Source of the DNA: Ilyonectria destructans
Lineage: Eukaryota > Ascomycota > Sordariomycetes > Hypocreales > Nectriaceae
DNA: 14,439 nucleotides
Reading direction: 5' to 3'
Assembly: GCA_020740775.1 (NCBI GenBank)
Contig: JAHEWK010000071.1
Coordinates: forward strand, 1 to 14,439
Part shown: piece after piece, positions 8,002-14,439 of the stretch
How positions within the stretch are numbered: the first letter of the stretch is position 1
How the letters are laid out: every line of letters starts with the position of its first letter
Made by a program: the position numbers and the translations under genes
The notes under the pieces: generated by a model
The model's database searches: none
What the model was told of the DNA's origin: nothing
What the model saw: only the letters and a program-made list of their open reading frames with translations

Positions 8002-9489
8002 GTACTTGGTCGCAACAGTGATGTCGGCTCCCTTCTCGAGAAGCAGCTTGACCACTTCCACGTGTCCATTGTCAGAGGCTGCGTTCAATGGTGTCCATCC
8101 GTCCTTGGTCGCAACCATAACGTCAACTTCCTTCTCAAGAAGCAACTTGACTACTTCGACGTGTCCATTCAATGATGCTGCATAGAGTGGCGTCCATCCC
8201 TCGACAGTCTCAACCGTGATATCGGCCCCTTGTTCAAGAAGCAGCTTGACCACTTGGACATGTCCATTCTCAGAGGCTGCATTCAATGGCGTCCATCCGT
8301 CCTTGGCTGTGACTGTGATGTCGGCCCCCTTCTCGAGAAGCAGCTTGACCACTTCCACGTGCCCATTCAACGATGCTGTAAGTACTGGCGTCCAACTGTT
8401 GTGGTTGGCAACCGTGACGTTGGCCTTCGCGTCAAGTAGTGCCTTCACGATAGTCACATTCCCTTTCGCACAGCTAGCTCCAAGAGCCGTTCTCCCTAAA
8501 CTACTCTTCTCATCTGCGTTGTACCTGCGTTCCTTGATAAGATAGATCGCTGCGCCCGTCAACCCGAGTTTCGATGCGTAGTATAGAGGGCTGGGCGGCC
8601 TCGTCTCCTTGGCTAGCTCTGCTTTCATGAACTCTTCGTTATTGTCCTTCACCTCGTCATCATTTGAATCGAACCACTCCCTCCACTCCCTCCAGGTGGG
8701 ATTGGTTCGATCAAGCAGCACATTTGTAAGCCTGATCATATCGGCATCATTTGACACTCCCAAGTTAGCATGGCGATACCATGAACCTGCTGCGTAGTCT
8801 CGGAACGACTTCCCAAGAGGGCCCATAGGTTCCCGAAGCGTGCCTTGCCAGACTTGCGGGAAATTGATGTAATGGAGACATAACTTGGCGAGTAGAGTGC
8901 TTTCAATCGCTTCGTTGGAAGCCCGCAATCTCTCGTTAGCCAGTAGGAGCTTTTCTTGAGCCAGAATGTTGTAGAGGAGATACTGCTTGACCGAGAAATG
9001 TGTCAAGTGCACAGTCCTAAATGCTGGGGAAGGTTCCGAGGGTTGGCTCCGGACTTCTAAGAGCGGACCGCAAAGATCCAGTATTTCGCTCTCGATGTAG
9101 TCATCATCAACCGAGTCAGGGAGTTCATCGAGCGGGAAGTCGTCGCAGTCCTCGTGAATAAGTACAGCCTCGGTGATCTCACAAACCGTCAGGGGTCGCA
9201 GAGCAAACGCAGCCCAGCGTAAAAGGGAAATCGCCCGAGATTTATCCTCTTCCTCGAGACCTGCTATTTTCTCCCAATTCCGATCGTAGAGGCGTTCGAG
9301 CCCGACGGGGGTTTTAGCGATAGCGTCCTCGAGCTGCTTCTTGGTTTTGCCTCTACGCAGATGGTTCTCCTGCATCTTCAACCACAGAAACTGGCCCTCG
9401 CAGCGGTCGGCCATTCTCCCGGAAATTTCGCTTTTGATTGCTTCGCTCTTGTTAGATAGCTTCCTGTCGACGATGCTTTTGGAATACAA

Positions 9490-9858
9490 CGGGTTAGGGT
9501 GAGGGGTAGGTATATTTAACTATCCTCTAGCTAAGGTGCTAAGTTGCTTTTTCTAAACTAAATAGCTATATTCCTTCTCTAATAATTAAGACAGTAAGAA
9601 GATAAGAAAATAGAGAGGTAGAAGGAATAGATTAGGAAATAAACAGGAAGAGTAATAAGAAAAAAAAAAAAAAAAAAAAAAAAGAGTAAAATCTAGTAAG
9701 AAGAAAAAGCCTAGGAAATAGTAGTAAAGAGAGAAAAAAGGTTAAGAAAATAGAGAGGAAAAAGGAAAAGAAAGATAAGTAGGGGAAGTTAGTAGAAAAG
9801 ACTAAAGAAAGAATAGTTAAAAGGGGAAAGACTAAGGAAATAAAAAGACTTAATAAGT
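9490..9858. other. Retroelement 3' UTR: C-poor purine tract with A24 run, telomere-like motif at its edge
   Basis: On the plus strand 9594-9840 is almost free of C and dominated by A and G, with 24 consecutive A at 9660-9683. In the sense of the minus-strand retroelement this is a pyrimidine-rich 3' UTR with a T24 run. At 9491-9500 the sequence GGGTTAGGGT contains a TTAGGG telomere-like hexamer, located between the element and the truncated NLR frame. The exact element end is not fixed. Confidence 0.5.
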
Positions 9859-12828
9859 CTAGTTAGTAGCTATAGAGCTAGAAGCCTCTTGAGACTGAAT
9901 AGGAGAGAGGTTACTAGTAAAAGTAGGCCTCTGCTGATATCTCTGTCTGAACTGGCTGGTCTCTAGCCCTCTAGCTGGTCTGACTGCAATAGAGGCTGCA
10001 GATTGAGCTCTAATCCTACTAAGGGTCAAGCCTATAGTAGTATCTAGCTGGAAGGCTCCAACAGAGCCTATTAGGTGCTGGAGAGCCTTATAGGCCTGTG
10101 CTGAGTCCTTTTCAAGCAAACCACCTGCTGAAAAAATCAAGGGCTGAAAATAGGGGCCTAAAGAGGCATATTTTAGCCGCTTTGCTGCTGCTGCTCTAGC
10201 TAGAGTCTCCTGAGCTGTCTCCTTAGCTGATTCTGCATTTATAGCTACTACTTGGATATCGTAGTAGGTACGGCAGCCACCCAGAAGGATAGAAAAATCA
10301 GCTCTAAGGCTAGCTAGGGGGTCAATAGCTGGTTCCAGCTCCAATTCCAGATCAGAAATGCAAGAGAGGGCATTTTTAAAGGCATATTTGATCTGTTCAT
10401 GGCGTTGGATCCATCTTCTGGCCGCTCCTTTACAGGTATCTTCGTGGTTGATATCTGTAAGGCTTCCGCAGTAGTTACAAGAGCTGCTAGGAGGCCTAGT
10501 TGGAAGCAGCAGTCTGTTTCTCAGAGCTTCAACAGCTATAGGATCCGGCAAGGTGTGGGGTTTCTTGGTTGGCAGGATCTGTAGCCATTTCCGCCCTAGA
10601 TAGCTGCTATTTTCCTGGAGGGTTCTCTGGAAGCTAGGGGCTAGGTTGCTTAGCTCTTTTAGTCTTTTCGCTGTGTTACTAGCTAGGACTTCTTGAGCTG
10701 TAGTGGGGGTAGTTGGAGCTATAGTTGCAGCAGATATAGCAGCTGGGGTGTAGGAAAAAGCAGGATTGATCTTTTGGATTTGTTTTTTAGCAGCTGCTTT
10801 AGCTGCTAGAAAGATTTCCTCTGCTATATCCTGGTGGATAGGGATTCCTAGTCCCCCTTCTCTAGCTGGGATAGCTATAAGATTGGGGTCTAGGTTAGGA
10901 AGAGAGTCTCCCTGGCTTCTGGTAGCTAGGTGTTGGAGAGCTAGGCGGATAGCTCTATCTGTTCTTCCCTACAGCTTAGCTAAGCCCTCTGGGTCTAGCT
11001 GTCTGAGAAGGTGTCGTAGCAGAAGATGGATGCTGCCTCTTAGTAAGAGCAGAGCTTGTTGCTTGGGAAGCTTCTGCAGTTCCTTGAGGGTTTCCTCCAG
11101 CAGGTTGATTTTCCTAGCTAGAAACTCCTTTCTAGCTTCTCTAGGCCCTATTAGGGTCCCTAGAGTAGCTAGGCCTGACTGTCTGAGGTTATTCAGACTG
11201 GCTTCCTTACTCTTTCTAGCGTTTAGAGTAAGGGGGGAATCTTGGAAGGTCTCTCTAGCTGCTGCTAGGCTGCTGGAGCTGCTGGGGGATTTTTTGCTGA
11301 GAATGAAGATATCATCCAGATAGGCTATAATAATTGCATGTGGGAGCCTTTGGATGAGAGCTTCTAGGGTAGGTCGGATCCCTAGGGAAAAGAGGAAGGG
11401 TCCTAGGGGGTCTTCTTGTCTGACCCCTTGTGCGGAGGCTAGAGTGTAGCCTTTAGAGGTGACTAGGATAGATGGGCTGTTATAGGCCTATCTAGCAGCC
11501 CTGTAGAAGGTTGGGGCGTAGCTAGCAGTAGCGGCTGCTATACTAGCCCTATCAAGGTTATTAAAAGTATTTGTGAGGTCTAGAGTGGATAGACCTTTAA
11601 ATCTGCTCTTATTTCCCCCAGATATAGTCTCTTCTAGCATAAAGATGGCAGGCTCAACCCCTCCAGGGCTCTGGACCCCTAGCTGGTTAGGGAGAAGCAT
11701 AGACTTCCTGAAATTGGCTAAAAGAATAGCCTTTATAGTAAGTCTGTAGATTATATCCCCTATAGCTATAGGTCTGATGCCTCTATCTGGCTTTTCCAGG
11801 CCAATCAGCCTAGCAGCACAAAGTAGGTCCGATTCTGGGGCTGTTCCTTGTCTGATCATATCAGCTAGGAGCCTTAGGAAGGCTAGGACTTGTTTTTCTC
11901 TGCAGGCTAGGTCAAGCAAAGGCCGGGTCCATCCAGATAGACCTGGGGCCTTTTCTTTGTGAATTGATTTCAGAGCTTTTAGGATAGTCTCTTTATCTAG
12001 GGGCTGGCCTGAACTGGGCCTAGCTCCTTTAAATGGGTCACTAGGACCAATAGGGTGTTTATCTTGAAATAGCTGTTTAGTTTCCTCGTTGTCTGTAGCT
12101 AGAGGGGCTGATTTATAGATAGCTCTTGTAGCTCGACCTATAAATCCCTTCTCTAGCCACTTAGTAGCTTGTTCGATTGGGCTTCTCTGGGTGTTTGAGA
12201 TGTCGGGTTTTTCCTGGGAATAGCTGCTAGGAATAGCAGGGTATATTCCAGGAAAGGCGTGTAGGGTAGGTCCTAGCTTTCCTTCTTCTAGGGCTATTTC
12301 TAGCACTTGAGGAAGAAGGAGGAAGTCTAGCAGAGATTTTTCCCTAGGTCTGCTAAGGAAATCCTCTGCTATTCTCTTAGCCGTACTAGTGAAGATGGCA
12401 GCCTGCCTTGCATACAGCCTTTTCTTAGGGATAGAGACCTTTAAGTAGGCTATTAGCTTCTGGACTGCTTCCTTTGCTAGGATTGGTCTAGTAGCTTGCT
12501 TGTGTAATTGCTCTAGAGTCTGCTGGGGTGCTTCTTCTTGAGCAGCCTCCTGGAAGCTAGAGGGGCTAGAGCTGGAGGGGCTAGGGCTGGGGGGGCTAGG
12601 GCTGGAGGGGCTAGGGCTGGAGGGGCTAGGGCTGGAGGGGCTAGGGCTAGCAGCTTCTGTAGTAGCTTCCTTTACTTTTCCAGCTCTTTCTAGGATTTCC
12701 CTAAGAGAGGGTATAGAGAGAGGTAAGGAAGGAAGGGATAGAGGCTGCTGGGGAGTATAAGGGCTGGGTGTAAAGCCAGAAGGGTCTGAAAAGTCTGGGG
12801 AGATCAGCTCTACAAATTGTGGCCGGGT
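9859..12828 (-). pseudogene. Retrotransposon ORF: reverse transcriptase + CCHC + restriction-like endonuclease, two stops
   Basis: One frame of 990 codons (12828 to 9859), closed upstream by TAA at 12831-12829, so the 5' end is missing. Codon counts are from 12828. A Ser/Pro linker of repeated SPSSP occupies about 55-95. Reverse transcriptase: KAPGLSGW at about 293, RPIAIGDIIYRLT at about 353, SPGGVEPA at about 387, motif A LDLTNTFNNLD at about 417, motif B GVRQEDPLGP at about 472, motif C YLDD at 503. Zinc knuckle C-X2-C-X7-H-X3-C at 784-799. Restriction-like nuclease (PD-D/ExK fold): RAD at 842-844, D857 in YYDIQV, KRLKY at about 883, FQPLIF at 894. In-frame TAG codons at 11490-11488 and 10971-10969 both fit lost Trp codons, and the catalytic-loop QGDP has become QEDP, so this copy should be inactive. 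There is no apurinic-type endonuclease. The nuclease motifs support a CRE/R2-like clade; the exact family is uncertain. Confidence 0.78.
12561..12650 (-). repeat. 15-bp tandem repeat, six units, encoding SPSSP-type linker
   Basis: Unit AGGGGCTAGGGCTGG (plus strand) repeats six times with one to two substitutions. It is in phase with the retroelement frame and encodes Ser/Pro pentapeptides in the N-terminal linker, so copy number can vary without a frameshift. Confidence 0.85.
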
Positions 12829-12847
12829 TTAGTTGTGTCGCGCGGGA

Positions 12848-12909
12848 CTTGGTGAAATCGCGCGCGCGATGCAAGTGGACATTTAAATCCACGAAAATTT
12901 CACCACAAG
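12848..12909. repeat. Nested inverted repeats beside the retroelement 5' edge
   Basis: TGGTGAAAT at 12850-12858 pairs with ATTTCACCA at 12897-12905, and outer CTTG/CAAG extends the arms with a two-base slip. Between them lie the 14-bp palindrome ATCGCGCGCGCGAT (12857-12870) and GTGGA/TCCAC arms (12875-12879 / 12888-12892). The structure could be a DNA-transposon end, a replication or protein-binding site, or chance. Confidence 0.45.
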
Positions 12910-13103
12910 CAATGACGCAGAAAAATATACACCAATCGATAGAGAACGCTCTATACAATAAGCTTCTGCAACGTACTCTCTTTTTAATGTTTTTCTCAGT
13001 GAGTTATGCCATGCTAAAGACGAAAATCGAGGTCGAAACGAATGATGCTTATGTCATACAGCTCTCAGCCTATCAGCTGCCGTCAGATTTCTGCCGATGA
13101 CGG

Positions 13104-13194
13104 ACCAATGAAAGCCAGTCTTGGCGGCTACAGTATCCCTGTCAGTTTTGGTGCACACCAATCAGCATGAGTCTTGACGGCTACAGTATCCCTG
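13104..13194. repeat. Direct repeat, 38-bp units at 53-bp period
   Basis: Units at 13104-13141 and 13157-13194 both start ACCAAT and end GGCTACAGTATCCCTG, differing mainly in the middle. A weaker echo (CCGTATCCTTGTC) lies at about 13278. Short hairpins flank it: CCGTCA/TGACGG at 13080-13103 and GCTCCT/AGGAGC at 13227-13246. This looks like part of a dispersed repeat rather than a gene. Confidence 0.6.
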
Positions 13195-13246
13195 CATGTG
13201 GGGCGTTCCCCGCGTTCGTACTAGCGGCTCCTAAAAATCCAGGAGC

Positions 13247-14086
13247 GCGTGGAGCTTGAAAGTGACTTGAAGGTGACCGTATCCTTGTCGCTTTTAGCTG
13301 GTCTCGTTGTGTGTATGTTACCAATTTAGTCCACACCAGAACTAAATAGAGTCTTTATAGCCCGGGAATAACATTACAGCTTTTGTATTGACAGAACTAC
13401 ATATTTTTAATGCGCAATTCAGCCAAGCTACTGGTTTCAATTTTGTGGTCCTAGCTAGATATCCCAATCTGCTAGTTTGCAAGACATAATTCAATAGCCT
13501 ACCCTATACCCACTTTATGCGATTCAACTGCGGATAATATATGCCAAGCGTTCCTCTAGCTTCATGCTGTCCAGGCCGTGTCGAGTAATATCCTTGGTAT
13601 ATTATTGTGGTATTTTAATATATTATATGCATAGAATCCCCGGCTGTACTTCATTCTGGCGAGCGCCTTTCTAACTACCACGCATTGATTGGCTAAGTTC
13701 CCTGACTTTCATTTTCAAGCTTCGTCGTGCCGTGCTTGCAATATCGCCCGTCCAACCAAGGATAAACTTTGTAACCCCTACTCATTTCCCTGTCATTTCA
13801 CCTCTTCATCACCTATAGTCTGTCCCACTAGCCAATCAACAGTCTAGCTTTGCGCCACTGGTTTCAAACCGAAGTCTTTCAGCAATCAATTCTCAGATTC
13901 AAGCTGGGATTATAGCAGCCTTAGTGAATGTTCCTTGTAGTTGCTGACGGTGATACTTACGGCTAGTGTAAACAAACACAAAGTAAGTAAACAAACATTT
14001 GGTGCCATTTATGTGCAGTCTTGTGCCACTCCTGCATCTTTTGGTGGTTCTGCTATCTTCATGCTGCCACTTGTTGAGCAGCACCA
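13247..14086. other. Non-coding stretch with AT-rich segment, upstream of the right-edge gene
   Basis: No gene is supported. An AT-rich patch lies at 13590-13630. Two copies of GTAAACAAAC at 13968-13977 and 13987-13996 resemble forkhead-type sites about 100 bp upstream of the next start codon. Open frames at 13899-14213 (minus) and 13941-14171 (plus) have unconvincing translations. Confidence 0.35.
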
Positions 14087-14439
14087 ATGGCTCCTCTACC
14101 TGTTTCTGCTGACGAGAGAAGAAGACACAAGACTGCACTGGCCAAGGCTCGTCGCCAAAAGGCTTTGTTGACAAGTCGGCAGCAACATCACCAAGAATGT
14201 CAACGTAACCCATTCATCAGACTGATTCACAGTTCTAATCAACCTTCGCAAGCTCCTTTACTTCCCCAGCCCACACTCCGTTTCTCACCCACTCCCACCC
14301 CAGCCACTGAACAACGTCCTGCGCAAGCTGGAAGTCAGTCATCGACGCGAATACAACACGCACAGGAGCGCCGTCGAAGTCCGAGACTCGCCGAGCCTAT
14401 CCCTCACCGGACTGAAGACGTGGATGTGATTGTGGTGGC
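14087..14439 (+). CDS. Unrecognised basic, Gln/Pro-rich protein, N-terminus only
   Basis: I do not recognise this protein. The frame starts at ATG 14087, with an in-frame TGA three codons upstream, and stays open for 117 codons to the window edge. The N-terminus is basic and helix-like (MAPLPVSADERRRHKTALAK, RRQKALLTSRQQHHQE). A Pro/Gln/Ser-rich stretch follows, then a second basic patch (QERRRSPRLAE) and the start of an acidic/hydrophobic segment (EDVDVIVV). An Arg/Lys-rich disordered head before a folded domain is common in fungal transposon proteins, including Helitron replicases, and in nuclear proteins. The repeat-rich setting favours a mobile-element protein, but nothing catalytic is visible. 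Confidence 0.5.
   Translation, partial: MAPLPVSADERRRHKTALAKARRQKALLTSRQQHHQECQRNPFIRLIHSSNQPSQAPLLPQPTLRFSPTPTPATEQRPAQAGSQSSTRIQHAQERRRSPRLAEPIPHRTEDVDVIVV

Larger units (their letters stand above)
6805..9489 (-). pseudogene. NLR-type protein: NACHT C-terminal part, ~15 ankyrin repeats, ZZ finger; 5'-truncated
   Basis: Fungal NLR-like proteins are cytosolic NTPase sensors tied to self/non-self recognition and programmed cell death. This frame encodes 894 residues without a stop. Residues 1-75 are the end of a NACHT module (FLWLKMQENHL, GLERLYDRNW). Residues 80-180 look like the following winged-helix region (LLRWAAFALRPLTVCEI, HFSVKQYLL). Ankyrin repeats fill about 328-810, mostly near-identical copies of GWTPLNAAS, NGHVEVVKLLLEKGAD. 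A ZZ-type zinc finger lies at about 835-885 (CDAC, YYSCEIC, FDICLEC, final His). No ATG begins the frame: it opens after a TAG just upstream, 9489 is TTG, and the first in-frame ATG is at 9414. The N-terminal effector, Walker A and Walker B motifs are absent, and DNA beyond the adjacent retroelement does not encode them. It is best read as a decapitated, otherwise well-preserved gene; a shortened expressed form is possible. Confidence 0.8.
9500..12830 (-). mobile_element. Non-LTR retrotransposon with restriction-like endonuclease (CRE/R2-like), 5'-incomplete
   Basis: The element spans a compositionally distinct block: CpG-poor and rich in CTAG. The borders are approximate, placed where CpG returns near 12835 and where NLR coding resumes near 9490. 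It has one long open frame, a pyrimidine-rich 3' UTR, no LTRs and no terminal inverted repeats. Elements with a C-terminal restriction-like endonuclease usually insert site-specifically (rDNA, spliced-leader genes, telomeric repeats). A CGGGTT sequence occurs at both edges (about 9490-9495 and 12824-12829) and might be a short target duplication, but this is weak. Confidence 0.65.

Noticed and set aside
7346..8545. Three plus-strand Ser/Thr/Pro-rich repetitive frames
   Set aside because: Antisense shadows of the ankyrin repeats.
10766..11323. Plus-strand frame of 185 codons
   Set aside because: Antisense of the retroelement between the YLDD box and the C-terminal domains.
9490..12829. CGGGTT at both edges as a target-site duplication
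   Set aside because: Only six bases, the borders are uncertain, and the NLR sequence does not resume on the far side.
13899..14213. Minus-strand frame of 104 codons
   Set aside because: Overlaps the better-supported plus-strand start at 14087 and has no family-like motif.

Overview
The window looks like filamentous ascomycete DNA, probably a Sordariomycete (Hypocreales- or Glomerellales-like). Genes have short 49-59 nt GT-AG introns. The recognisable proteins are fungal: the kinetochore protein Dsn1, the stress bZIP factor Atf1/AtfA, heterochromatin protein HP1 and an NLR-type ankyrin protein. It reads as a dispensable or subtelomeric, transposon-rich region, because most of the loci are broken, truncated or mobile. 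All assignments come from reading translations and recalled family motifs; no search was run.

Layout: (1) 1-461, minus: N-terminal part of a Dsn1/Mis12-Mtw1-like kinetochore gene running off the left edge, with no recognisable first exon. (2) 1290-2530, minus: an atf1/atfA pseudogene with at least four frameshifts and a large internal deletion, still carrying its intron and an upstream cluster of CRE (TGACGTCA-type) sites. (3) 3090-3533, minus: an unrecognised coding-like frame. (4) 4029-4818, plus: an intact five-exon HP1 gene encoding 190 residues with chromodomain and chromo-shadow domain. (5) 4900-6310: eroded coding remnants on both strands, including a frameshifted copy of an uncharacterised fungal protein family. 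(6) 6805-9489, minus: an NLR-type gene with about 15 ankyrin repeats and a ZZ zinc finger, missing its start codon and most of its NACHT domain. (7) about 9500-12830, minus: a 5'-incomplete non-LTR retrotransposon with reverse transcriptase, CCHC knuckle and restriction-like endonuclease, in one frame broken by only two TGG-to-TAG stops. (8) 12831-14086: non-coding DNA with palindromes and a 53-bp-period repeat. (9) 14087 to the right edge, plus: the start of an unrecognised basic protein.

Themes: several internal stops are Trp codons turned into TAG or TGA (G-to-A), which fits RIP-like decay. The retroelement is strongly CpG-poor and CTAG-rich, unlike its flanks. The ankyrin gene contains two identical 148-bp blocks, a sign of recent repeat shuffling. 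The most interesting points are the retroelement of a class known for site-specific insertion sitting beside a telomere-like CCCTAACCC motif at the point where the NLR gene is cut off, and an intact HP1 gene next to a dead atf1 copy.
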